This document shows positions 49,755-58,431 of a stretch of 64,000 nt of DNA, piece after piece. The stretch lies in contig DXAU01000017.1 in NCBI GenBank assembly GCA_019116885.1, forward strand, positions 109,572-173,571. The letters run 5' to 3'. How positions within the stretch are numbered: position 1 is the first letter of the stretch; the number at the start of each line of letters is the position of its first letter. The notes below the pieces were generated by a model that ran no database searches, had not been told where the DNA came from, and saw nothing but the letters and a program-made list of their open reading frames with translations. The DNA comes from Candidatus Mediterraneibacter pullistercoris. GTDB taxonomy: Bacteria > Bacillota > Clostridia > Lachnospirales > Lachnospiraceae. The translations under genes were made by a program, and so were the position numbers.

Positions 49755-50912
49755 TCAGTGCCGTGTGTATCTTCTAAGCATCGGTATACAATTATATAGT
49801 GTTTCCAGCGTGTAGTCAATTTCTTCTTTTGTCGTAAATTCGGACATGCTGAACCTAAGCGTTGCATCCAGGTATTCCCTCGCAGCCCCAATTCCCTTGA
49901 GCACACCGCTCACCGCCGGATGATTCGAGGAGCAGGCTGAACCTGACGACACATAGATGCCTTTGTCCTCGAGCGCATGGAGGAGTACTTCGCTGCGTAT
50001 GCCTGCCACGCCAACGCTGATAATGTGAGGCGCACTCCCCTCATCTGTAAACCCGTGAACTGTCGTGTCTTCGATCTTTGACACACCTTCGATAAAACGG
50101 CTTTTCAGCTCCCGCATGAGCGCGCTCTTCATCTCCATATCCCGGTAGATCATCTCAGAAGCCAGCCCCAGCCCTGCGATCCCCGGCACATTCTCCGTAC
50201 CGGACCGGATATTCTTCTGCTGTTCACCGCCAAAGACGATGGGTCTGATCTTCACCTGGCTGCCGATATAGAGAAATCCAATCCCCTTTGGGCCATGGAT
50301 CTTGTGTCCGCTCGCTGTGAGCAGATCGATATCTGCTCTTTTGGGATAAATTCGGTATTTTCCAAATCCCTGAACTGCGTCTGTGTGAAACAGTATGGAT
50401 GGCTTATACTGCTTGACGATGCTCGCCGCTTCCTGCACCGGCTGCACTGTGCCCACTTCATTATTCACATACATGATGGACACAAGGATTGTCTCCGGGC
50501 AGAGGGCATCTTTTAAGGCTTCCAGCTTTACCTTTCCTTTCGCGTCTACCGGAAGATAAGTCACCCTGAATCCTTCTTCCTCTTCAAGATAGCGCATCGT
50601 ATTTAAGATCGCCGGATGCTCTATGGAGGACGTAATGAGATGATTTCCGTTCCTCTTATTGGCTCTGGCGCAGCCGATCAGAGCCAGATTATCACTCTCT
50701 GTCCCGCCGGATGTGAAAAATATTTCTTTTGGACTGACTTTAAGCAGCTTTGCGATCTTCTCTTTCGACTCCCGGATATAGTGCTCCGCCTGCACGCCTT
50801 TTCTGTGCATGGAAGACGGATTGCCGTAATCCTGGCACATCACTTTATATACAACCTCCCCTACTTCGGGATAACACATGGTCGTAGCGGAATTGTCCAG
50901 ATATACTTCCAT
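49755..50912 (-). CDS. Cysteine desulfurase (NifS/IscS family, partner of ThiI)
   Basis: PLP enzyme that takes sulfur from cysteine as a persulfide. In 385 residues VYLDNSATTMCYPEV is at the start. Further motifs are FTSGGTESDNLALIG, the PLP lysine in TASGHKIHGPKGIGFLY near residue 207, GTENVPGIAGLG, and the sulfur-carrying cysteine in YVSSGSACSSNHPAVS near residue 328. Position just upstream of thiI suggests the NifZ-type desulfurase of Bacillus, dedicated to 4-thiouridine. Confidence 0.94.
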   Translation of the reverse strand: MEVYLDNSATTMCYPEVGEVVYKVMCQDYGNPSSMHRKGVQAEHYIRESKEKIAKLLKVSPKEIFFTSGGTESDNLALIGCARANKRNGNHLITSSIEHPAILNTMRYLEEEEGFRVTYLPVDAKGKVKLEALKDALCPETILVSIMYVNNEVGTVQPVQEAASIVKQYKPSILFHTDAVQGFGKYRIYPKRADIDLLTASGHKIHGPKGIGFLYIGSQVKIRPIVFGGEQQKNIRSGTENVPGIAGLGLASEMIYRDMEMKSALMRELKSRFIEGVSKIEDTTVHGFTDEGSAPHIISVGVAGIRSEVLLHALEDKGIYVSSGSACSSNHPAVSGVLKGIGAAREYLDATLRFSMSEFTTKEEIDYTLETLYNCIPMLRRYTRH

Positions 50913-50939
50913 CGCTTTCTTTCCTTTACTCTTTCTTAC

Positions 50940-51692
50940 TTATAAATTATGAATACTGCTCTCCAGATGATACATGAGGATTGAAAGTGTTGTCAATCCC
51001 GCCGTCTCTGTACGGAGGATGCGCTTTCCAAGCGTGACAGGAACTGCGCCCGCTGTCTTTGCCTGTTCCACTTCCTCTTCTTCAAATCCTCCCTCGGGAC
51101 CGATAAAGACTCCGATGGACTGCCCGGCTCTGATATTACCGATGATCTGTGCAGTCCGCTCCATCCCTTCCTCTAATTCGTAAGGAATCAGAACCACATC
51201 CAGCTCTCCTGCTGCCCGTACCGCTTCGGAATAACTCACCGGCCGTTCTACTTCCGGTATCCTGCTGCGCCCGGACTGCTCGGCAGCTCCTTTTGCAATC
51301 ATCTGCCAGCGCTCCTGCCTCTTTCCGGCTTTCCTTTCATCCAGCTTTACGATCGAGCGCTTCGCGGCGAACGGTATCACTTTGTATACCCCAAGTTCAA
51401 CTGCTTTCTGTACAATCAGATCCATCTTGTCCCCTTTCGGGAGTCCCTGAAAGAGCCAGATCTTTGATGGAAGTTCTGTATCTGCATCCAGTTCCCTGAG
51501 AATATCGAGGGCAGCGGCGCCCTCTTCATATGCATGGATACAGCACAGATATGTCCTGCCGCCCCCGTCACTGACCCGGACATCCTCTCCAGGCTTCATG
51601 CGCAGGACATTCCTGATATGATTGACGTCCGGGCCTTTCAGATAGATCCGGCCCTCACTGATCTGCGAAGGATCTGCAAAAAACTGCTGCAT
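50940..51692 (-). CDS. rsmE: 16S rRNA (uracil1498-N3)-methyltransferase
   Basis: SPOUT-class methyltransferase, 250 residues. The PUA-like start is HIRNVLRMKPGEDVRVSDGGG. The trefoil-knot SAM site is seen in IGVFIGPEGGFEEEEVEQAK and the closing VTLGKRILRTETAGLTTLSILMY. It follows prmA after 45 nt, a very common pair in Firmicutes. Confidence 0.95.
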   Translation of the reverse strand: MQQFFADPSQISEGRIYLKGPDVNHIRNVLRMKPGEDVRVSDGGGRTYLCCIHAYEEGAAALDILRELDADTELPSKIWLFQGLPKGDKMDLIVQKAVELGVYKVIPFAAKRSIVKLDERKAGKRQERWQMIAKGAAEQSGRSRIPEVERPVSYSEAVRAAGELDVVLIPYELEEGMERTAQIIGNIRAGQSIGVFIGPEGGFEEEEVEQAKTAGAVPVTLGKRILRTETAGLTTLSILMYHLESSIHNL

Positions 51693-51737
51693 CTTTTTCT
51701 CTCCTGTCTGGTCTTTATGATCTGTTCCCGGCCTGTC

Positions 51738-52688
51738 TTACTTTCTTGCTGTGACGCACACCCATTCTCCCTGGTATGTCACATCAAGTATCGTCATCCC
51801 TGCCGCCTTCACCGCATCCACTACGGTCTGTTCTTTGTCATCAATAATGCCGCTCGTGATATAGATGCCGCCCTCTTTCAACTGGTCTTTGATGACCGGG
51901 GTAAGTTCGACAAGGACATCCGCGAGGATGTTTGCCACAACAATATCATAACAGCCATATCCTGCCCGATCCTGTACCGTTTTGTCGTCAATGATATTTC
52001 CTGTCATCACTTCATACCGGTCTTTCGGTATGCCGTTTACTTCCATATTCTCATGCGTGGCTTCAATGGCGCAGGGGTCGAGATCTGTCCCCACGGAAAA
52101 TGCAGCTCCGAATTTCAGCGCAATCATGCCAAGGATTCCGCTGCCGCATCCCACGTCCAGAATCCTTGTCTTCTCTGTCACATATTTTCTTATCTGCCGG
52201 ATACACAGCTGCGTTGTCTCATGCATCCCTGTACCGAAAGCGGTTCCCGGATCAATGTGGATCACCATCTTGTCCATATCTTCCGGCTTTACCTCTTCCC
52301 AGGACGGGATGATGAGGATATCATCCACACAGAACTGATGGAAGTACTGCTTCCAGTTGTTCACCCAGTCCACATCCTCTGTCTCCGACTCTTCAATGAG
52401 ACATTCTCCCACATCCACAAAGGCAGACGTCTCCTTTAACTCCCGGCGGATATCTTCAAGGATCTTTTCCTTGTCGTCCTCCGGCTCCAGGTAGAAACTC
52501 AGGTACGCCACTCCGTCATCCGTCCCGGTCTCAGGCAGAATATCCACGAACATCTGCTCCTTGTCGCTCTGTGTAAGCGGAACTTTATCCTCCACCTCCA
52601 CCCCCTGTATACCGAGGTCCATCAGCATACTGATAATGATATCCTCGGCCTCTGTGGTTGTTTTTAACCGGAATTTATTCCATTTCAT
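51738..52688 (-). CDS. prmA: Ribosomal protein L11 methyltransferase
   Basis: Trimethylates ribosomal protein L11. In 316 residues an N-terminal substrate-recognition domain (about 1-60, WNKFRLKTTTEAEDIIISMLMD) is followed by a Rossmann domain with DPGTAFGTGMHETTQLC, ILDVGCGSGILGMIALKFGA and YDIVVANILADVLVEL. It lies in one row with rsmE, the desulfurase and thiI. Confidence 0.95.
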   Translation of the reverse strand: MKWNKFRLKTTTEAEDIIISMLMDLGIQGVEVEDKVPLTQSDKEQMFVDILPETGTDDGVAYLSFYLEPEDDKEKILEDIRRELKETSAFVDVGECLIEESETEDVDWVNNWKQYFHQFCVDDILIIPSWEEVKPEDMDKMVIHIDPGTAFGTGMHETTQLCIRQIRKYVTEKTRILDVGCGSGILGMIALKFGAAFSVGTDLDPCAIEATHENMEVNGIPKDRYEVMTGNIIDDKTVQDRAGYGCYDIVVANILADVLVELTPVIKDQLKEGGIYITSGIIDDKEQTVVDAVKAAGMTILDVTYQGEWVCVTARK

Positions 52689-52712
52689 CGTCGGTTCTCC
52701 TTTGCTCTGTTT

Positions 52713-53609
52713 TTAGTCCTGTTTCTCTTCTTTCTGGAACCAGAGGTTCAGATCTACATTTGCATTGATGCCGGGTACTGTGCCGGACTCACTGTACTGC
52801 CAGATCTCATAGTCATAAGGACACTGGGGTATGTCGTAATAGTCCGCGTACCAGAAGTCGTACTCTTTGAGCTGTTCCCGGTCAAGAGTAAACGCCATCC
52901 ATTTCATATTAGAGTATATCATAGAATCATATCCGGCATGTTCTACAGTATCGCAGAATACCTTGCAGAAATTCGTAAATTCCTGCTTCGTATTGACTTC
53001 TGTGCGTGCTGTATCCCATTTGATCTCCTCAGTATCATAGACCACAGGACCGGTGATATCATAAGGCTCCAGATTCTCCAGGACAAATTCGGCCTCTTCG
53101 ACAGCTTCTGCCGCACTGATGGCCTGCGAGAAAAAATACACTCCCACATCAAGCCCCTCCTTGAGAGCTCCTTTGATGTTCTTCTCATACATCGCATCCA
53201 GGACCAGCGCTCCGCTCTCGCCATAGGCACGGTATCCAAGCCGGATGATGACAAACTCAACACCGCTGTCTTTCACCTGTTTCCAGTCGATATCCTCGCC
53301 CTGGAACTCTGAGACATCGATTCCGAAACGAGCGGTCACGCCGTTCTCTTCATCTGCGAAACTCTTATATCCTGTCGTCTCATCCGTCTGAAGACAGGTA
53401 AAATCATATGTACACTCCGGCACATCTGTCAGAAGCGGGGCCTCGTAGCTGTTGCCTTCCACATCTTTAAATGTAAAGTATTCCCCATCCTCCGTCATAT
53501 GGATGTCTTCTCCTCCGTCAGCCGAAGTCTCCTCAGTCTGACCGGCACACCCGGAAAGCAGAAGTAAAAGTATCATAAATAATATCGAAATCAGTTTTTT
53601 TCTATTCAT
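52713..53609 (-). CDS. GH25 family lysozyme, lipoprotein
   Basis: Outward-facing muramidase of 298 residues. The signal peptide with lipobox is ILFMILLLLLSGCAG. A linker and a small beta domain follow (to about residue 90), then the GH25 barrel. The barrel has RFGIDVSEFQGEDIDWKQVK (catalytic Asp), FVIIRLGYRAYGESG, VGVYFFSQAISAAEAVEEAEF and PVVYDTEEIKWDTA, where relatives show DWE-type acids. The start codon overlaps the MOSC stop by 8 nt (ATGAATAG), so it is coupled to a cofactor operon, an unexpected arrangement. It lies 24 nt before prmA. Confidence 0.9.
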   Translation of the reverse strand: MNRKKLISILFMILLLLLSGCAGQTEETSADGGEDIHMTEDGEYFTFKDVEGNSYEAPLLTDVPECTYDFTCLQTDETTGYKSFADEENGVTARFGIDVSEFQGEDIDWKQVKDSGVEFVIIRLGYRAYGESGALVLDAMYEKNIKGALKEGLDVGVYFFSQAISAAEAVEEAEFVLENLEPYDITGPVVYDTEEIKWDTARTEVNTKQEFTNFCKVFCDTVEHAGYDSMIYSNMKWMAFTLDREQLKEYDFWYADYYDIPQCPYDYEIWQYSESGTVPGINANVDLNLWFQKEEKQD

Positions 53610-54039
53610 GGCCTGTCACCTGCATCTCATCTCCGACACGTATTTTCCCGCCCCGGATCACTCTCGCAAATACGCCCTCCCGGGGCATGATGCACTCTCC
53701 CATCTTCTGAAATATCTGGCAGCCGTGATGGCATTCCTTGCCGATCTGCGTCATCTCAAGCACTACGCCGCCGCATCTGAGTCTTGTGCCTACAGGCAGT
53801 GATCTGAAGTCGATCCCGCTGACCACAAGATTTTCTCCGAAAGCACCGTCTTCAACCTCTGCGCCCCTTGCACGGAACTCTTCGATCCTGTCATAGGACA
53901 AAAGGCTCACCTGGCGGTGCCATTTTCCCGCATGTGCATCTCCCTGGATGCCGAAATCCTCTATGAACAGTGCTTCTTTCACATTCGTTTTCTGCGTCCC
54001 TTTCTCAGGGCTGGTGCAGACTGCGATCACGATTCCCAT
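53602..54039 (-). CDS. MOSC domain protein
   Basis: MOSC (molybdenum cofactor sulfurase C-terminal) domain standing alone, 145 residues: KEALFIEDFGIQGDAHAGKWHRQVSLLSYD, GAFGENLVVSGIDFRSLPVG and the cysteine region KECHHGCQIFQKMGECIMP. Such proteins bind the cofactor or its sulfur. A sulfurated molybdenum centre is what xanthine dehydrogenase-type enzymes need, so it may act on the hydroxylase encoded at 22-26 kb (inference). It lies 8 nt after moaA. Confidence 0.92.
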   Translation of the reverse strand: MGIVIAVCTSPEKGTQKTNVKEALFIEDFGIQGDAHAGKWHRQVSLLSYDRIEEFRARGAEVEDGAFGENLVVSGIDFRSLPVGTRLRCGGVVLEMTQIGKECHHGCQIFQKMGECIMPREGVFARVIRGGKIRVGDEMQVTGHE

Positions 54040-54047
54040 GATTCCGC

Positions 54048-55082
54048 TTATCCTCCGATCTGGGACATATCCCTTGTCTCCAACATCTCTTCGCCGTCTT
54101 TGTCCCGTGTATCATCTTCTTCCCTGCCACTCTTTCTTTCATTATCATAAATGCCGTCAGTAAAATGATGGCATGCCGGTTTCCTGTAGATCACTCTCTG
54201 CATCTCACTTCTGACCGTTTCATCCGGCGCACCGGATCTTACAAGTCTCTTAAGATCCGTTCCTTCGCCATACTGAAGGCATGGTTTTAAAAATCCTTCC
54301 GATGTCAGCCGCACTCTGTTGCACGTACCGCAGAACTGATGGGAAATGGCGTCAATAAAACCAATCCGCCCCTTAAAGCCTGGAAAGCGTACATAGACTG
54401 CCGGGCCGTTTCCGGTTCTTCCCGTACATTCAGACACCTCTCCAAACTCCTGCCTTAACATGTCAGTTATCTCCCCACCGCTCACTGCGGCGAACGCCTT
54501 TCCATGGCCGACAGGCATCATCTCTATAAAACGTACGTCGATGTTTCGATCCTCTGCAAGACGGGCGATTCTTATGTAATCGGATGCCGGAATCTCCCGC
54601 ATCGGCACACAATTCACCCTGACCTGAACAGAAGGACAGGACAGGGCTGCTTCCATGCCTGCCAGAGCCTCTCTAAGCCTGCCGCCTCTGGTGATCTTTT
54701 CATAGCGCCCTTCATCTAAAGTGTCGATGCTGATGTTCACTGACGCCAGACCGTTAGCGGCTAATTCGCTCATTTTTTCTTTTAAGAGTATTCCATTCGT
54801 TGTCAGTGTGACCTGTTCTATGCCCTTGATCCCGTTTATCATTCCAAGGAGTTCCGGCAGGCCGCGGCGCACAAGCGGCTCTCCGCCGGTCAATTTGATC
54901 CGGCTGATCCCCAGATCCGCCCCGATCCGGCATATCTTGGTGATCTCATCATAGGAAAGAATTTCCTCGTGGCTGACGCAGGGCACTCCTTCTGCAGGCA
55001 TGCAGTAAACGCATCGAAGATTGCATCTGTCCGTTACTGAGACGCGCATATATTCGATCGTTCTGCCAAACTGATCTCTCAT
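54048..55082 (-). CDS. moaA: GTP 3',8-cyclase MoaA
   Basis: Radical SAM enzyme for the first step of molybdopterin synthesis from GTP. In 344 residues the first 4Fe-4S cysteines are in RVSVTDRCNLRCVYCMP. KLTGGEPLVRRGLPEL follows, and the second cluster is at FCGTCNRVRLTSEGFLKPCL. The protein ends in the needed double glycine (MSQIGG). I start at 55082 (MRDQFGRTIEYMRVS) with GGGGAG 8 nt upstream; it overlaps the mogA stop (ATGA). Confidence 0.96.
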   Translation of the reverse strand: MRDQFGRTIEYMRVSVTDRCNLRCVYCMPAEGVPCVSHEEILSYDEITKICRIGADLGISRIKLTGGEPLVRRGLPELLGMINGIKGIEQVTLTTNGILLKEKMSELAANGLASVNISIDTLDEGRYEKITRGGRLREALAGMEAALSCPSVQVRVNCVPMREIPASDYIRIARLAEDRNIDVRFIEMMPVGHGKAFAAVSGGEITDMLRQEFGEVSECTGRTGNGPAVYVRFPGFKGRIGFIDAISHQFCGTCNRVRLTSEGFLKPCLQYGEGTDLKRLVRSGAPDETVRSEMQRVIYRKPACHHFTDGIYDNERKSGREEDDTRDKDGEEMLETRDMSQIGG

Positions 55083-55579
55083 CTTGCACACTCCCCGTCA
55101 CGTCCGGTCAGAATCGCCAGCCCATGATCCAGAGAGGGGAGCACTGCCTCCAGGTTCTCTCTTGCCGCTTTCGGACTGCCTGGAAGATTGACAATCAGAG
55201 TCTGCCCCCTGATGACTGAGACACCGCGGCTGAGCATTGCGCGCGGCGTTATCTTAAGCGACGCAAGCCTCATGGCCTCTGCAATGCCCGGAGCATTTCT
55301 CTCTGCAACAGACATCGCCGCCTCCGGAGCGCAGTCTCTCGGCGCGAAACCCGTCCCGCCGGTCGTAAAAATAATGTCCACTCTGTCTATATCACATAGC
55401 CTGCGCAGAGATTTTTCTATTTCTTCTCTTTCATCCGGCAGCAGTACTGTCTCGTGTATGTCATATCCTGCCTCAGTGAGCATCTCACAGATCAGAGGGC
55501 CGCTCCTGTCCTCTCGCTCCCCTTTATAACCTTTGTCGCTCAGTGTCACGACAGCGGCTTTCCATCTGTACCCTTCCAT
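55079..55579 (-). CDS. Molybdenum cofactor biosynthesis protein, MogA/MoaB family
   Basis: Adenylates molybdopterin to prepare for metal insertion. In 166 residues AAVVTLSDKGYKGEREDRSGP is at the start, then IIFTTGGTGFAPRDCAPEA and TLIVNLPGSPKAARENLEAVLP. MogA and MoaB cannot be separated by motif alone. The start at 55579 has GGAGAGGAG upstream; the track start at 55615 adds 12 residues. No moeA or mobA gene is near, so later steps are encoded elsewhere. Confidence 0.93.
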   Translation of the reverse strand: MEGYRWKAAVVTLSDKGYKGEREDRSGPLICEMLTEAGYDIHETVLLPDEREEIEKSLRRLCDIDRVDIIFTTGGTGFAPRDCAPEAAMSVAERNAPGIAEAMRLASLKITPRAMLSRGVSVIRGQTLIVNLPGSPKAARENLEAVLPSLDHGLAILTGRDGECAR

Positions 55580-55647
55580 GTTCTCCTCTCCGTTTCTCCC
55601 ACGTTTCCATATCACCAGAAAACGGACCCGCCACCAGTCCGCTTTCC

Positions 55648-56190
55648 CTAAAGTATATTCAGTTCTTTCTTTGTGCTGTCCTGAGTCTCCCGGGCAGGCT
55701 CTGCTCTGCGGGTATGCCGGTCATTGCAGACATTTCCGCTCTTCCCGCCTGTCTTCTTCACAAGGTATATCTCCCCGATCTCCATCGTCTTATCTATGGA
55801 CTTGCACATATCATAGATCGTAAGGAGCGCCACGCTTACACCGGTCAGAGCCTCCATCTCCACCCCGGTCTTCCCGGTCACTTTTACCGTACAGGTACAG
55901 TAGATGGCACATTCATCAACGTCCATATCAAAATTGATCTTGCAGTTCGTGATCGGAAGGATGTGGCACATGGGAATCAGGTCTGACGTCCGTTTCGCTC
56001 CCATGATCCCGGCTGTGGCAGCCACGCCGAGCACATCTCCTTTCCCGACGGTTCCCGCCTTGATTGCCTGAAACGCTTCACGGTTTACGACGATCTTCCC
56101 GGTTGCGGCAGCTTCTCTCACTGTCTCGGGTTTTGCTGTCACATCGACCATGACTGCTTTGCCGTTTTCATCAAAATGCGTAAATCCCAT
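55648..56190 (-). CDS. moaC: Cyclic pyranopterin monophosphate synthase MoaC
   Basis: Works after MoaA to form cPMP. In 180 residues [27 protein letters not shown] leads, then [16 protein letters not shown] and [30 protein letters not shown] with the catalytic lysine and aspartate. A polar C-terminal tail of about 30 residues ([20 protein letters not shown]...) is extra to the family. I move the start from 56331 to 56190, where AAAGGA lies upstream. The frame is open for 47 more codons before it, within a leader that has a GC-rich hairpin. Confidence 0.93.
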   Translation of the reverse strand: MGFTHFDENGKAVMVDVTAKPETVREAAATGKIVVNREAFQAIKAGTVGKGDVLGVAATAGIMGAKRTSDLIPMCHILPITNCKINFDMDVDECAIYCTCTVKVTGKTGVEMEALTGVSVALLTIYDMCKSIDKTMEIGEIYLVKKTGGKSGNVCNDRHTRRAEPARETQDSTKKELNIL

Positions 56191-56610
56191 GGCGGCTGTC
56201 CTTTCTGTTTCATACAATGCGTCATATGAAACCTCTCTAAAATGTATGCAGGAGATTCCATGACTATCTCTGTGTCTTTCAAATCTCTCAGCTGTCTGAA
56301 TGGGAATAAAAGCATTGAGATTTCTTTTCACCGCGCCGCCTTGGGCGGCAGTTCCGGTTCCACAATGACCTTTTCAGAAATGACCCAGATCCAGAATCTC
56401 AGATGTCTGATATAATGCTTTGCATGTATTCTAACATACTTTTGGGGGAGATGCCATCCTCAATTTCTTAACTTCCCGTGCCGCCATACAAGATGCAATG
56501 AAGCACCGGAAGTGCAAAAAGGAGAAACGGCATGGCACGCAGGCTACGCCGTTTCCCGAAACATTTCTGATATTGTCTTATGAGCGGCGCCGCAGGACGG
56601 CGCTTTTATC
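56191..56610 (-). promoter_or_regulatory. moaC leader and intergenic region
   Basis: 420 nt without a clear gene. The leader holds GCCGCC-CAA-GGCGGC (about 56333-56347) and a purine-rich stretch. The MoaC frame stays open from 56331. I could not match the Moco riboswitch consensus. Nearer the exporter are GAAACGGC/GCCGTTTC, and GCGCCG/CGGCGC followed by TTTTAT on the plus strand (about 56586-56609), a terminator-like signal that serves no plus-strand gene I can see. Confidence 0.4.
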
Positions 56611-58431
56611 TCAGGCACACGTCTGATCCGTCGATTCAAACTGTGAATTATATAGTTCGGCATAGAAGCCGTTTTGGGCGAGGAGTTCGGTGTGGGTTCC
56701 CTGTTCTACGATGTCGCCGTCTTTCATGACAAGGATCATATCCGCGTCCCGGATCGTAGACAGTCTGTGAGCAATGATAAAGCTGGTACGTCCTTTCATC
56801 AGGTTATCCATTGCTTTCTGAATGAGTACTTCTGTCCTTGTGTCCACAGAACTCGTCGCCTCATCAAGAATCAGGATCTTCGGGTCTGCCAGGATCGCAC
56901 GGGCGATTGTAAGGAGCTGTTTCTGTCCCTGGGAGACATTGCTCGCCTCTTCGTTGAGTTCCATACTATAGCCCCCCGGCAGTGTCTGTACAAATCGGTG
57001 TACATGGGCTGCCCTGGCCGCCTGTATCACTTCTTCGTCTGTGGCGTCCAGTCTTCCGTACCTGATGTTCTCCATGATGGAACCGTGGAAGAGCCACGTG
57101 TCCTGAAGCACCATACCGAACATCTCTCTGAGTTCATTTCGATTAAAGTCTCTGACGTCGTGTCCGTCAATCTTGATCGCTCCGCCGTTCACATCGTAAA
57201 AGCGCATGAGCAGCTTGATCATGGTCGTCTTTCCGGCTCCTGTCGGCCCGACAATGGCAATCTTCTGTCCCTCTTTTACCCTGGCAGAGAAATCGTTGAT
57301 GATAATCTTATCCGGACTGTAGCCAAAATGTACGTGGTCGAATTCTACATTTCCCTGTAATCCCTCCGTAGATACCGGTTCCGGAACCGTCTGGTCTTCC
57401 TCTTCTTCTTCGAGGAATTCAAAGACACGCTCGGAAGCTGCGGCAGTGAGCTGAAGCATATTTGTCACCTGAGCTACCTGCTGGATCGGCTGGGTAAAGT
57501 TTCTTACATACTGGATAAAAGACTGGATGTCTCCGACCTCGATCGCATTGCGGATCGCCAGGAAGCCGCCAAGGATAGCCACTCCTACATATCCTAGATT
57601 GCCGATAAACTGCATGACCGGCATCATCATCCCGGAGAAGAACTGTGATTTCCATGCGGAGTCATAGAGTTTTCCATTTGTATCATTAAATTCTCTGATA
57701 ACGTCTTCTTCTTTGTTAAATGCCTTGATGATATTATGTCCGCTGTAGATCTCTTCGACCTGGCCGTTGACATCTCCAAGGTATTTTTGCTGTCCGCGGA
57801 AATATCTCTGGGAATGTTTCATGACAAATGAGATCAGAAGGATTGATACAGGCAGGATCAGAATAGCCACAAGTGTCATGAGCGGGCTGATGGAGAGCAT
57901 CATGATGAGCACACCGATGATCGTTGTCACAGATGTGATCATCTGCGTTGCGCTCTGGTTCAGGCTCTGTCCAAGTGTATCCACATCATTCGTAACACGG
58001 GAGAGGACTTCTCCTACCGGTTTTGTATCAAAATAATTCATCGGCATACGGTTGATCTTCTCGGATATCTCTTTCCTCAGGCGGTACGTCGTCTTCTGTG
58101 AAACTCCTGTCATGATAATGCCCTGGATGAATGAACACAGAGCGCTTATCACATAAAGTCCCAGTGTCACCAGCAGGATCTGCCCGATCTTGCCGAAATC
58201 CATGCCGTTTCCCCCGGATACCTTGCTCACCAGACCATTGAATATCTCAGTCGTTGCTTTTCCGAGTATCTTCGGTCCTGCAATATTAAAAACAGTTCCG
58301 CAGATCGCAAAGACTGCAACAAATATCATATGCACTTTAAAAGCGCTCATATATTTGATCAGCTTTTTGATTGTGCCCTTAAAATCTTTTGCTTTCTCGC
58401 CGGCTGCATTGCCCCGCATCCCTCTATGCAT
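56611..58431 (-). CDS. ABC exporter half-transporter (ATP-binding/permease), second gene
   Basis: 606 residues. A six-helix exporter domain (about 35-330, VHMIFVAVFAICGTVFNIAG...) is followed by the ATPase: Walker A GPTGAGKTT, Q loop VLQDTWLF, signature NVSQGQKQLLTIARAIL, Walker B ILILDEATSSVDT and switch IAHRLST. Likely heterodimer with the upstream gene, exporting a drug, lipid or peptide. The track start at 58578 is too early. The ATG at 58431, with GGAGG 9 nt before it, overlaps the upstream stop by 8 nt. Confidence 0.93.
   Translation of the reverse strand: MHRGMRGNAAGEKAKDFKGTIKKLIKYMSAFKVHMIFVAVFAICGTVFNIAGPKILGKATTEIFNGLVSKVSGGNGMDFGKIGQILLVTLGLYVISALCSFIQGIIMTGVSQKTTYRLRKEISEKINRMPMNYFDTKPVGEVLSRVTNDVDTLGQSLNQSATQMITSVTTIIGVLIMMLSISPLMTLVAILILPVSILLISFVMKHSQRYFRGQQKYLGDVNGQVEEIYSGHNIIKAFNKEEDVIREFNDTNGKLYDSAWKSQFFSGMMMPVMQFIGNLGYVGVAILGGFLAIRNAIEVGDIQSFIQYVRNFTQPIQQVAQVTNMLQLTAAASERVFEFLEEEEEDQTVPEPVSTEGLQGNVEFDHVHFGYSPDKIIINDFSARVKEGQKIAIVGPTGAGKTTMIKLLMRFYDVNGGAIKIDGHDVRDFNRNELREMFGMVLQDTWLFHGSIMENIRYGRLDATDEEVIQAARAAHVHRFVQTLPGGYSMELNEEASNVSQGQKQLLTIARAILADPKILILDEATSSVDTRTEVLIQKAMDNLMKGRTSFIIAHRLSTIRDADMILVMKDGDIVEQGTHTELLAQNGFYAELYNSQFESTDQTCA

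Noticed and set aside
51534-52439. 301-codon plus-strand ORF
   Set aside because: Antisense to prmA and rsmE, both with clear motifs.
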